A DNA stretch of 64,000 bases, taken from positions 3,609 through 67,608 of the forward strand of contig DATFPK010000019.1 in the NCBI GenBank assembly GCA_035264885.1, read 5' to 3'. Each line of letters opens with the position of its first letter. Position 1 is the first letter of the stretch. Position numbers and translations under genes: made by a program. Source of the DNA: DATFPK01 sp035264885. Its GTDB lineage: Bacteria > Actinomycetota > Thermoleophilia > Solirubrobacterales > 70-9. The notes under the pieces were generated by a model. That model saw only the letters and a program-made list of their open reading frames with translations. It searched no databases and was not told where the DNA came from. Shown here in pieces: positions 49,683 through 58,035 of this stretch.

Positions 49683-50798
49683 TCAGGCGGCCTTTTTCGC
49701 GGCGGGCTTCTCCTCGGCGACCGCATCGCCTTCGGCCGCCGGCGCGGCTGCCGCCACCGGCGACGACCCCCGGTCGACCCCGAGGCTCTCGAGGACCTTG
49801 ACCTCGATCTCGCCGGCCACATCCGGATGCTCGGCGAGAAAGGCTTTGGCGTTGTTGCGGCCCTGGCCGAGCCGCAGCTCCCCGTAGGAGAAGAACGAGC
49901 CCGACTTCTGGACGAGGTCGTGCTCGATCCCGAGGTCGATCAGGCACCCGTGCTTGGAGATGCCAGCGCCGTACTCGATGTCGAACTCGGCCTGCTTGAA
50001 GGGCGCCGCGACCTTGTTCTTGACGACCTTCACCCGAACCCGGTTGCCGACCGCCTCGGTTCCCTCCTTGAGGGTCTCGATCCGCCGGATGTCGAGCCGC
50101 TGGGAGGAATAGAACTTGAGCGCCCGGCCCCCCGGCTGGGTCTCCGGCGAGCCGAACATCACGCCGATCTTCTCGCGGATCTGGTTGGTGAAGAGGCAGA
50201 CCGTGTTCGCCCGGTTCAGGTTGCCGGCCAGCTTGCGCAGCGCCTGCGACATCAGCCGTGCCTGGAGGCCGACCTGGGTCTCCCCCATCTGGCCCTCGAG
50301 CTCGGCCCGCGGGGTGAGCGCGGCGACCGAGTCGATCGCGACCACGTCGACCGCGCCGGAGCGGACGAGCATGTCGACGATCTCGAGCGCCTGCTCGCCG
50401 TAGTCGGGCTGGGAGACCAGCAGCTCGTCGGTGTCGACGCCGATCCGGCGGGCGTAGGCGGGGTCGATCGCGTGCTCGGCGTCGACGAAGGCGCAGACGC
50501 CGCCAAGGGCCTGCGCCTCGGCGAGGATGTGGTAGATCAGCGTCGTCTTCCCCGAGGACTCGGGACCGAAGATCTCGACGATCCGGCCGCGCGGCACGCC
50601 GCCGACCCCGAGCGCCAGGTCGAGCGAGAGCGCCCCGGTCGGGATCGTCTCCACCTGGACCGCGGCGTCGTCGCCCAGCCTCATGACCGATCCCTGGCCG
50701 AACTGGCGCTCGATCTGGGTCACGGCGGCCTGGAGGGCCGCGTCCTTGGCCTTGGCTTCCTTCGCCGAGGCGTCCTTCAAGTTCCCTTTATCTGCCAT
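49683..50798 (-). CDS. recA: RecA recombinase
   Basis: The 371-residue ATPase forms filaments on single-stranded DNA for recombination and repair. Walker A is GPESSGKT (78-85), the L1/L2 loops are intact (MGETQVGLQARLMSQALRKL, INQIREKIGVMFG-like segment FTNQIREKIGVMFGSPETQPGG). The C-terminal tail is Ala/Lys-rich. Only 14 bp separate it from thpR upstream, so it is probably read from a promoter farther away. No LexA-like box was seen directly upstream. Confidence 0.98.
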   Translation of the reverse strand: MADKGNLKDASAKEAKAKDAALQAAVTQIERQFGQGSVMRLGDDAAVQVETIPTGALSLDLALGVGGVPRGRIVEIFGPESSGKTTLIYHILAEAQALGGVCAFVDAEHAIDPAYARRIGVDTDELLVSQPDYGEQALEIVDMLVRSGAVDVVAIDSVAALTPRAELEGQMGETQVGLQARLMSQALRKLAGNLNRANTVCLFTNQIREKIGVMFGSPETQPGGRALKFYSSQRLDIRRIETLKEGTEAVGNRVRVKVVKNKVAAPFKQAEFDIEYGAGISKHGCLIDLGIEHDLVQKSGSFFSYGELRLGQGRNNAKAFLAEHPDVAGEIEVKVLESLGVDRGSSPVAAAAPAAEGDAVAEEKPAAKKAA

Positions 50799-50812
50799 CT
50801 CTTGTCTTCACC

Positions 50813-51427
50813 TCACCGCCGCCCCTGGCCTTCGCCATCGGGCAGCTCGACTTGCGCCAACGGGGTGTACTCCGCGCCCGCCGGCCGGAGGGCCGAACGG
50901 TAGAGAGTGATCCGGACGGCACCGAACGGCTCGCGCAGCTCCGACGGCAGGGGGCCCGGCGACCTCTCGACCGGCCTGTATCGGCCCTTCCGGGCCTTGT
51001 CCTTGCGGACCCGGGCGACCGTCACGTGGGGCCAGAACGGCCGCTTCTCGGGCTGATGGAGACGCGCTTCGGCCAGCTCTCGCGCCAGCTCGGCCTGGAG
51101 CGGAAGGGCCGCCGGCGCGTCGGCCGCCAGCGCGAAGAGGCGCTTCTCCCGCCCCTTGGAGGGAATCGGCACAGGATCCGCGAGGGCGACCCGGACCGGG
51201 TGGCGGGGCAGCGTCGTGAGGACCTCGGCGACCGCCGGGATGTCCCGGTCGCGCGTCCAGCCGAGGAAGACCAGCGTCACGTGGAGCGCCTCCGGCGCGA
51301 CCGGCCGCAAGGCCGGGTCGGTGACCTCGCCGGCCTGCCAGGCGGCGAGGCCGCCGACCACTGTCCCGGGCAGGTCGAGCGCGCAGAACAGCCGCGATCG
51401 CGGGCTCTTCAGGCGCTCCTTCGGCAC
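50813..51427 (-). CDS. thpR: RNA 2',3'-cyclic phosphodiesterase
   Basis: The 204-residue 2H-family enzyme has two HxT motifs: LHVTLVFLG (His 49, Thr 51) and PHVTVARV (His 134, Thr 136). It opens 2',3'-cyclic phosphates of RNA, as in tRNA-ligase-type repair. The rest (SRLFCALDLPGTVVGGLAAW) is typical ThpR. It is 14 bp upstream of recA and diverges from the alpha/beta hydrolase gene. Confidence 0.93.
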   Translation of the reverse strand: MPKERLKSPRSRLFCALDLPGTVVGGLAAWQAGEVTDPALRPVAPEALHVTLVFLGWTRDRDIPAVAEVLTTLPRHPVRVALADPVPIPSKGREKRLFALAADAPAALPLQAELARELAEARLHQPEKRPFWPHVTVARVRKDKARKGRYRPVERSPGPLPSELREPFGAVRITLYRSALRPAGAEYTPLAQVELPDGEGQGRR

Positions 51428-51504
51428 CGCGCCAACCTAGGCGCCCGTACCGACCAGCGCAACGCCCGCCGGTCAAGAAACGGTCCCGCCCTACACTCGG
51501 GACA

Positions 51505-52383
51505 GTGACGGCCGCCGGATCGACAGGGGCACCGCCGGAGATCGAGGGCGCCGAGCACCGCTACGCGGACCTCGGCGGGGTCAGGGTCCACTACGCGGAG
51601 GCCGGCGAGGGCGACCCTGTCCTCGTCCTGCACGGCTGGCCCCAGCACCATTACATGTGGCGCGAGGTGATCGCCCGCCTGCGTCACCGCCACCGGCTGA
51701 TCGCGCCCGACCTGCGCGGCTTCGGCTGGAGCGACGCCCCGGGCCGCGGCTATGACTGCGAGACGTTCGCCGAGGACCAGATCTCCCTGCTCGACGAACT
51801 CGGGATCGACCGGGCGAACGTGATCGGCCACGACTGGGGTGGCTGGACGCTCTGGATCCTGGTCCTCCGCCACCCGGAGCGGTTCCGCCGCGCGATCCCC
51901 CTCAACATCCCCCACCCGTGGCCGCAGATCGGCCTCCGCACGATCCTCGACCAGAGCTGGCGCGGCTGGTACGCGGCCCTCAACGCCGCGCCGGCGGTGG
52001 GACCGCTCGCGATGCGAGCGGCGGGCCACGCCGTGGGGTTCCTCCAGCGCGCGAACACCGGCCATCCGTTCACCGATCAGGAGGTCGAGCTCTACGCCAG
52101 CCAGTTCCGCGACCCGGCTCGGGCGGGCGCCGCCGCCAGCCTCTACCGCTACTACTTCCGCACCATGCTCGGGGGCGGCGGGCTCGCGAAGGAGCATCTG
52201 ACCGTCCCGACCCGGCTGCTCTTCGGCACCGGCGACGTCGCGATCTCCACGCGCCTCGTCCGCGACGGCTGGCAGGGGCACGCCGACGACATGGAGGTCG
52301 AGCTCGTCGACGATTCCGGCCATTTCATCGTCAACGAGAAGCCCGACCTCGTCGCTCAGCGGGCACTCGAGTTCTTCGCCTAG
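51505..52383 (+). CDS. Alpha/beta hydrolase of the epoxide hydrolase/haloalkane dehalogenase group
   Basis: The 292-residue enzyme has an oxyanion motif VLHGWPQHHYMWREV (HGWP at 43-46) and the nucleophile elbow VIGHDWGGWTLW, in which Asp 110 replaces the usual Ser. Asp nucleophiles mark epoxide hydrolases and haloalkane/fluoroacetate dehalogenases. The acid and base are probably in GTGDVAISTR and DDSGHFIVNEKPD. The start is GTG 51505. The exact substrate is undetermined. Confidence 0.85.
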   Translation: MTAAGSTGAPPEIEGAEHRYADLGGVRVHYAEAGEGDPVLVLHGWPQHHYMWREVIARLRHRHRLIAPDLRGFGWSDAPGRGYDCETFAEDQISLLDELGIDRANVIGHDWGGWTLWILVLRHPERFRRAIPLNIPHPWPQIGLRTILDQSWRGWYAALNAAPAVGPLAMRAAGHAVGFLQRANTGHPFTDQEVELYASQFRDPARAGAAASLYRYYFRTMLGGGGLAKEHLTVPTRLLFGTGDVAISTRLVRDGWQGHADDMEVELVDDSGHFIVNEKPDLVAQRALEFFA

Positions 52384-52445
52384 AGCGACCTTGGGCCCGA
52401 AACCGCGGAATACGCAGGGGAACGGGAGCGGCGTCAGCCCCCGAC

Positions 52446-53741
52446 TCAGATCGGCGGCTCCTCGCCGCCGAGCAGGACCCGCAGCATGTGCATTCCGACG
52501 AGAGCCGAGCGCTCGCGGATGTCCTCGCGGTCCCCGGGGATGACCGGGTCGCGGGAGAGCGAGAGCCCGTCGCCGGTGAGGGCGTGGAAGCAGACGTACC
52601 CGACCGGCTTCTCCTCGCTGCCACCGCCGGGCCCGGCGATCCCGGTCACCGAGACGGCCACGTCGGCGCCGAAGCGCGCCAGGGCCCCGGCCGCCATCGC
52701 GTCGGCGACCTCGGGCGAGACGGCGCCGTGGGCGCGGATCAGCTCGGGGTCGACCCCCAGCAGGTCACTCTTGGCCTCGTCGGCGTAGGCGACGACGCTC
52801 CCCGCCAGGTATGCGGAGGCGCCGGAGACGGCCGTGACCCTCGCGGCCAGCAATCCACCGGTGCAGGACTCGGCCAGCCCCAGCCGGTGCCCGCGCAGCA
52901 GCTTCGCCACCTGGGCGTCGATCGTCTCGCCGTCGGCGCCGAACAGGTGGCGGCTGTGGCGGCGCGACATCTCGTCGCGGACCGCCTCGGCCACCGCCGC
53001 CGCCTCGTCGCGGTAGCGGACGTCGACCTCGATCTCGCCGCGGCGCAGGCAGGTCGTGATCTCGACCGATTCGACGTCGGTGCCGCCGGCCTCGATCTCG
53101 CGCAGGCTGCGGGCGATCTCGGACTCCGGGATCCCGAACATCCGCAGCGTGTATCGGTGGAGCGGAGTCGCCCGCTCGAGCACGTTGCGCACCGGCCCGG
53201 TCGCCACCGCCGCCGGCCACATCGGCCGAAGCTCGCGGGGCGGGCCCGGCAGGACGACGACCACCGCGTCTCCCGCCGGGACGACCAGCCCCGGCGCGGT
53301 GCCGACGGGATCGAGCGGGATCGCCCCCTCGGGCACCATCGCCTGCTTGCGATTCGCGGCTCGGATCGCGTCGGCGTCGAAGCGGCGCCAGCGCTTCGCG
53401 AAGCGGGCCAGGATGGCCCCGATCCTCTCCTCCATCTCCTCGTGGAGCACCATCGGTCGCCCTGCGAACCCCGCGACCACCTCGGCGGTCAGGTCGTCGG
53501 CCGTCGGGCCGAGCCCGCCCGACGTGACAATCAGGTCGGCCCCCTGGGAGGCAAGGAATCGCAGCGCGCCCTCGAGGTCGCCCGGGCGGTCGGCGACGAC
53601 GAGGATGTGGCCGACCTCGACGCCGAGCTCCGTGAGCTGCTCCGACAGCCATGGCCCGTTGCGATCGGTGACCTGGCCGCTCAGCACCTCGGTTCCGGTG
53701 ACGACGATGCCTGCCCGAACCGGCCGGTCGGTCATCCGCAC
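52446..53741 (-). CDS. cinA: CinA, competence/damage-inducible protein and nucleotide amidohydrolase
   Basis: The 431-residue two-domain protein has an N-terminal MoCF/COG1058 domain (GTEVLSGQVTDRNGPWLSEQL; TSGGLGPTADDLT), which in homologues is an ADP-ribose/FAD pyrophosphatase. The C-terminal CinA domain (LAESCTGGLLAARVT ... GIAGPGGGSEEKPVG) is an NMN amidohydrolase in homologues. Proximity to recA is common. Its start overlaps the RodZ-like stop by 10 nt. Confidence 0.93.
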   Translation of the reverse strand: MRMTDRPVRAGIVVTGTEVLSGQVTDRNGPWLSEQLTELGVEVGHILVVADRPGDLEGALRFLASQGADLIVTSGGLGPTADDLTAEVVAGFAGRPMVLHEEMEERIGAILARFAKRWRRFDADAIRAANRKQAMVPEGAIPLDPVGTAPGLVVPAGDAVVVVLPGPPRELRPMWPAAVATGPVRNVLERATPLHRYTLRMFGIPESEIARSLREIEAGGTDVESVEITTCLRRGEIEVDVRYRDEAAAVAEAVRDEMSRRHSRHLFGADGETIDAQVAKLLRGHRLGLAESCTGGLLAARVTAVSGASAYLAGSVVAYADEAKSDLLGVDPELIRAHGAVSPEVADAMAAGALARFGADVAVSVTGIAGPGGGSEEKPVGYVCFHALTGDGLSLSRDPVIPGDREDIRERSALVGMHMLRVLLGGEEPPI

Positions 53742-54478
53742 TCCGGCCGGTTTCCTTCCGGCAGCAGGGCGAGCCCTGCACGGCGGCCGATTCGGTAACC
53801 GACGGGATTGGGGCTCTGGTCGGTCGCCGCCGGTTCGCCGTTCAATTCCATCTCGATCGCGCCGTTTCCGAACGCCACGCGGAAGCCGGCCGACCGGAAT
53901 GGCCCCGCCTCCTGCCCCGTCGACAGGGTCTGCCCGTCGACGACCTCGCGGCCCGACGCGTCGAGGACGCAGACCCAGACGGGTGCGCTCGCCGTGAGCC
54001 GCAGCTCGACCCGGCGCTGGGAGGGCTTCTGGCCCGGCTTCTGCTCCTTCGACGGTCGGTTGCCCCCGCCGGCGGGCTCGGACCCGTCCTCGTCGCTGCC
54101 GGACAGCCCGATCGCGACCAGGACCCCGATCAGCACCAGGCCGATCAGCCCGGCGACCACGCCGGCCGGGAGCCGGGGCCCGCCGGCCGTGCGTCGCTCG
54201 CTGATCCGCGGCGGCTCCGGCCGGCTCGGCGCGCCGGGGGGCGCCTCGACCGCGCGGCGGAAGTCATCGGCGAGCCGCTCCCCATCCAGGCCCAGATGGT
54301 TCGCATAGGTCCGGATGAACGACCGGGTGTACGCGCCGCCCGGCAGCACGTCCCACTCCTCGTTCTCGATCGCCCGCAGGTAGCGGATCCTGATCTTGGT
54401 CTCCGCCTCGACCTGCCCCAGGTCGATCCGGAGCCGGTTCCGCGTCTCCCGCAGGGTGGTGCCGATTCCGGGCGCCAT
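53732..54478 (-). CDS. RodZ-like helix-turn-helix membrane protein
   Basis: This 248-residue cytoskeletal-type protein has an N-terminal Xre/HTH_25 domain (GTTLRETRNRLRIDLGQVEAETKIRIRYLRAIENEEWD), one membrane helix (about 104-124) and an outer beta domain (about 150-245, DUF4115-like). In rod-shaped bacteria RodZ links MreB to the wall-synthesis complex. No mreB is seen here, so the role may be broader. It overlaps cinA by 10 nt. Confidence 0.85.
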   Translation of the reverse strand: MAPGIGTTLRETRNRLRIDLGQVEAETKIRIRYLRAIENEEWDVLPGGAYTRSFIRTYANHLGLDGERLADDFRRAVEAPPGAPSRPEPPRISERRTAGGPRLPAGVVAGLIGLVLIGVLVAIGLSGSDEDGSEPAGGGNRPSKEQKPGQKPSQRRVELRLTASAPVWVCVLDASGREVVDGQTLSTGQEAGPFRSAGFRVAFGNGAIEMELNGEPAATDQSPNPVGYRIGRRAGLALLPEGNRPECG

Positions 54479-54536
54479 GTGGTCATTCTCGCCAACAGCG
54501 CGCCGGAGGGGCGAGTTCCGCCTCTCGCGACCGTGT

Positions 54537-56990
54537 TCAGCCGACCGGTTCGGCGTCGACCGGCTCGGTCTCCCGCGTCTCGCCGGTGTCGGGCGGCGGC
54601 CCGTCGCCGCCGTCGCCCAGAACCCGCGGCAGGTCGGCCATCGTGATCAGGACCTGCCGGGGCTTGGAGCCCTCGTAGCCGGAGATGACACCGCGCCGCT
54701 CGAGCATGTCGATCAGCCTCCCGGCCCGGGTGTAGCCGACCCGCAGGCGGCGCTGGACCATCGAGACCGAGGCGGTCTCCGTCTGGACGACCAGGCGGAT
54801 CGCGTCATCGAGCAACTCGTCCCGGTCGGGGTCGAAGTCGCCGTCGTGGCCATCCTCGGATGGTTCCTCGCGAGCCTCGAGCAGCTCCTCCTCGAACTCG
54901 GGCTCCCCCTGGCGCGACCAGTGGGTCGTCACGCGGGCGATCTCGTCCTCGGTCACGAACGCCCCCTGGATCCGCTGGAGCTTCGAGGTGCCGGCGCCGC
55001 GGAAGAGCATGTCGCCCTGCCCGAGCAGGGCCTCGGCACCGCCCTGGTCGAGGATCACTCGCGAATCCGTCTGCGAGGACACGGCGAAGGCGACCCGCGC
55101 CGGGATGTTGACCTTGATCGTGCCGGTGATGATGTCGGTGGAGGGGCGTTGGGTCGCGAGGACGAGATGGATCCCGGTCGCCCGCGACTTCTGCGCGAGC
55201 CGGATGATCGAGTCCTCGACCTCGGCCGGCGCAACCATCATCAGGTCGGCGAGCTCGTCGATCACGCAGAGGATGTGCGGCAGCGGCGCCTCGCCGGCGC
55301 GACGCCGCACCTTGTTCAGCTCGGCGAGATTGCGGCAGCGCGCCTGCCCCATGATCCCGTAACGGCTCTCCATCTCGGCGATCAGGTTGGCCAGCACGTT
55401 CGCGGCCAGCCGCGGCGAGGTCACCACCGGCGTCAGCAGATGCGGAACCGACTCGTAGTGGTTGAGCTCGACCTGCTTGGGGTCGACGAGCACCAGCCGG
55501 ACGTCGTTCGGAGAGGCGTGCATCAGGATCGACGTCAGGATCGTGTTGATGCAGCCCGACTTGCCCGATCCCGTCGTGCCGGCGACCAGGATGTGCGGCA
55601 TCTTCTGGAGGTCGGCCGAGACAGCGTGTCCGGCGATGTCCTTGCCAAGCCAGGCGACCAGCGGCGAGCTCTTCTCGGGGCGACCCTGGTAGATGTCGCC
55701 GAGGCGGACGATCCGCCGGCGAGAGTTCGGCACCTCGACGCCGACCGCCTGCTTGCCCGGAATCGGCGCGAGGATGCGGATGTCGGTCGAGGCCAGCGCG
55801 TAGGCGAGGTCGTTGGTGAGCTCGGTGACCTTCTTGACCTTGGTGCCGGGCGCCAGGCGCAGCTCGTACCTCGACACGTGCGGGCCGCTGACGATCCCCA
55901 CGATCCGCGCCTCGACCCCGAAGTGGCCGAGCGTCTCGACCAGGCGCCGGCCGACCGTCTCGTGGTCGCGCGGGTCGGGTCCGGAGTCCTTCGGGCTGCG
56001 CTCGAGGACCTTCGGCGGCGGCGGCCGGTAGTCGATCTCGTCCGACGTGGTGACGCCGCGCTTCTCGCCCATCGGCGTCGTCGCGACGACGTCGTCCTCC
56101 GCCTCGCCGTGCTCCCCCGTGGCCAGCTCCTCAGCGGTTTCGTCCTCGGCGTGCTCGAGGTCGTGGAGCTCGGCGTCGAAGTCCTCGCGGATCGTCTCCG
56201 CGTCGTGCTCGTCGTCGTCCGCCTCCACCGACGAGACGGCGACCGCCGGCTCGAGCGTGTCGTCCTCCGGGTATCCGCTCATCACGTCGGTCGGCCCGGG
56301 CACGGTCGCGAGGTCGTCGCCCGCCCGGTGTCGCCGGGTACGGGCCACCGTGCGGGCCATCTCGCCGCCGGTGGTGCCGGCCCGCCGCAGCGCGCCGCCG
56401 GTCATGGTCAGGAAGGTCGCGATCGAGGTCCCGGTGAGGAGCAGCGCGCCGGCAGCCATCAGCAGGACCGCGACGATGTGGGCGCCGACCCGCGAGAAGA
56501 GCGTCACGAGCGGCCAGTAGAGCCCGTCGCCGACGACGCCGCCGTGCTGGGGGAACCAGGAGGAGTCGAAGGTGTCGAACCGCGGCGGACGCTCCGGCCC
56601 GATCCCGGCGGTCTGCGCCGCGAACGCCAGCAGGAGCCCGCTGATGACGCAGATCCCGCCCGTCCGCAGCGGAGCGACAGCCGGCAGGAATGGCTTCAGG
56701 ATCAGGGCCGCGCCGGCGAAGAGCAGCGCGACCGGCATCAGCCAGGCAACCCTGCCGAGCAGGAACGAAAGTCCGGTCTCGGCCCCTGCCCCCGCCTTGC
56801 CCCCGTCCCAGCCGAAGTAGAGGACGAACGCCAGGTACACGCCCGCGGCCAAGAGGCAAAGGCCGGCGACGTCGAGGTGGCGCTGCTGGATCTCGGCCGG
56901 CCAGAGCCGGCGCTGCGAAGCCGCCTTCTTCCGTCGGCGCGGCGCGGCGCGGCGCGGCGCGGCGCCGCGGGCCTTCTGGCGCACGAACAT
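54537..56990 (-). CDS. ftsK: DNA translocase FtsK/SpoIIIE
   Basis: The protein pumps DNA during division and segregation. The chosen start ATG 56990 gives 817 residues; GTG 57017, nine codons upstream, is equally possible. About four N-terminal membrane helices (about 40-205) are followed by an acidic Glu/Asp-rich linker. The motor has Walker A GTTGSGKSGCIN and the IDELADLMM Walker B. The C-terminal gamma winged helix (SVSMVQRRLRVGYTRAGRLID) reads KOPS sites. The N-terminus contains an RRAAPRRRKK stretch coded by a short GGCGC repeat. Confidence 0.95.
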   Translation of the reverse strand: MFVRQKARGAAPRRAAPRRRKKAASQRRLWPAEIQQRHLDVAGLCLLAAGVYLAFVLYFGWDGGKAGAGAETGLSFLLGRVAWLMPVALLFAGAALILKPFLPAVAPLRTGGICVISGLLLAFAAQTAGIGPERPPRFDTFDSSWFPQHGGVVGDGLYWPLVTLFSRVGAHIVAVLLMAAGALLLTGTSIATFLTMTGGALRRAGTTGGEMARTVARTRRHRAGDDLATVPGPTDVMSGYPEDDTLEPAVAVSSVEADDDEHDAETIREDFDAELHDLEHAEDETAEELATGEHGEAEDDVVATTPMGEKRGVTTSDEIDYRPPPPKVLERSPKDSGPDPRDHETVGRRLVETLGHFGVEARIVGIVSGPHVSRYELRLAPGTKVKKVTELTNDLAYALASTDIRILAPIPGKQAVGVEVPNSRRRIVRLGDIYQGRPEKSSPLVAWLGKDIAGHAVSADLQKMPHILVAGTTGSGKSGCINTILTSILMHASPNDVRLVLVDPKQVELNHYESVPHLLTPVVTSPRLAANVLANLIAEMESRYGIMGQARCRNLAELNKVRRRAGEAPLPHILCVIDELADLMMVAPAEVEDSIIRLAQKSRATGIHLVLATQRPSTDIITGTIKVNIPARVAFAVSSQTDSRVILDQGGAEALLGQGDMLFRGAGTSKLQRIQGAFVTEDEIARVTTHWSRQGEPEFEEELLEAREEPSEDGHDGDFDPDRDELLDDAIRLVVQTETASVSMVQRRLRVGYTRAGRLIDMLERRGVISGYEGSKPRQVLITMADLPRVLGDGGDGPPPDTGETRETEPVDAEPVG

Positions 56991-57122
56991 GGGAACCCAT
57001 TCGACGCCTCGGGGCACAGCCCTGCGCGAGCCCCAAACCCGCCTCGGAGGAGCGATCTACCCGGAATTGCTGCGACCAGATTTTTGCGGTTTCCGGCACT
57101 CACCAGGGCGTAGGATCGATGG

Positions 57123-57815
57123 GTGCTCCTGGAACGGGAAGTGGCCGGCGGGCGCGTGCTCGTCGTGGAGGATGACTCGGAGATCGCCGACGCCCTCCGG
57201 CGATCCCTGCGCCACGAGGGCTACGAGGTCTCGACCGCCGACCATGGCGCCGGCGCTCTGCGCGCCGCCGCGGACTTCAACCCCGACCTGATCGTCCTCG
57301 ACCTCGGCCTGCCCGGCATGGACGGCCTGGAGCTCTGCCGGCGCCTGCGAGCCGAAGGCGACGTCCCGATCCTGATCCTCACCGCCCGGGCCGACACGGG
57401 CGACCGCGTCGCCGGCCTCGACAGCGGCGCCGACGACTTCCTCGCCAAGCCATTCCAGCGCGAGGAGCTTCTCGCCCGGATGCGAGCCCTCCTGCGACGG
57501 CGGCCCCCGCGCGGCAGCGCCTCACTGATGGTCGGCGATCTGCGGCTCAATCCCGACACCCACGACGTCCACCGCGGCGACCGGGCGATCGATCTGACCA
57601 GCCGCGAGTTCGAGCTGCTCGAATACCTGATGCGCAACGAGCGCCTTGTCGTCTCCCGGGAGCGGCTCCTCGACGAGGTCTGGGGCATCGACCCGATGGC
57701 GGCGACCAACACGATCGACGTCTTCGTCTCGAACCTCCGGCGCAAGCTGGAGGCCGACGGCGAAACGCGCCTCCTCCACACGAAGCGCGGCGCCGGCTAC
57801 GTGCTGAAGGAATGA
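57123..57815 (+). CDS. OmpR/PhoB-family response regulator, orphan
   Basis: The 230-residue two-component regulator has a receiver with E16-D17, phospho-acceptor Asp 60 (LDLGLPGMDG) and Lys 109 (LAKPF). The winged-helix domain (about 130-228) has LTSREFELLEYLMRN and TNTIDVFVSNLRRKLE. No histidine kinase gene is adjacent: ftsK is divergent and the downstream gap leads to convergent rnj. The start is GTG 57123. An 11-bp direct repeat just downstream of the gene could be a binding site. Confidence 0.93.
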   Translation: MLLEREVAGGRVLVVEDDSEIADALRRSLRHEGYEVSTADHGAGALRAAADFNPDLIVLDLGLPGMDGLELCRRLRAEGDVPILILTARADTGDRVAGLDSGADDFLAKPFQREELLARMRALLRRRPPRGSASLMVGDLRLNPDTHDVHRGDRAIDLTSREFELLEYLMRNERLVVSRERLLDEVWGIDPMAATNTIDVFVSNLRRKLEADGETRLLHTKRGAGYVLKE

Positions 57816-57841
57816 CGCCGGCGCCACGAAACGGCAACGAT

Positions 57842-57861
57842 TCCTTTAGCTGTCCTTTAAC
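57842..57861 (+). promoter_or_regulatory. Direct repeat with 11-bp period, candidate response-regulator site
   Basis: TCCTTTA occurs at 57842-57848 and again at 57853-57859, exactly one DNA turn apart, in an AT-rich patch. OmpR/PhoB dimers typically bind such tandem repeats. A possible -10 element (TAGCTT) begins about 10 bp after the second copy, the spacing used by PhoB-type activators. Confidence 0.45.
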
Positions 57862-57885
57862 CCGTGGAGTAGCTTTATCTGCGGA

Positions 57886-58000
57886 CGAGACACACGGGTT
57901 CGTCGGGGATCTCCCCCTATACCGCCTCGGCGGGCCCAACTTCGGCCCCTAGGGCCGAAGCGGCCGCCGGGCTCCCCCCTCCCTAGAGCCCGGCGGCCAC
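57886..58000 (+). ncRNA. Candidate small RNA in the gap between the response regulator and rnj
   Basis: The 220-bp gap has a putative promoter (AT-rich repeat and TAGCTT/TTTATC near 57870) followed by GC-rich, strongly structured sequence. It includes a CTTCGGCCC-CTA-GGGCCGAAG hairpin (57940-57960), C-rich unpaired stretches and a 12-bp-stem terminator at 57963-57997. C-rich loops recall the actinobacterial 6C RNA class, but I could not confirm the family. Ends are estimates. Confidence 0.35.
57963..57997. terminator. Strong GC-rich hairpin terminator
   Basis: GCCGCCGGGCTC (57963-57974) pairs perfectly with GAGCCCGGCGGC (57986-57997) across an 11-nt C-rich loop, followed by CACCTTCTTTC. It sits between the convergent response-regulator/sRNA unit and rnj. 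A second small hairpin, GAGCCC-CCGCCT-GGGCTC, lies at 58020-58037 over the rnj stop. Confidence 0.7.
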
Positions 58001-58035
58001 CTTCTTTCAGACAGGGCGTGAGCCCCCGCCTGGGC

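Noticed and set aside
56941..56965. Five tandem GGCGC units
   Set aside because: The tract lies within the ftsK 5' coding region and encodes the Arg/Ala-rich N-terminus; a short GC-rich tract, not a mobile or CRISPR-like repeat.
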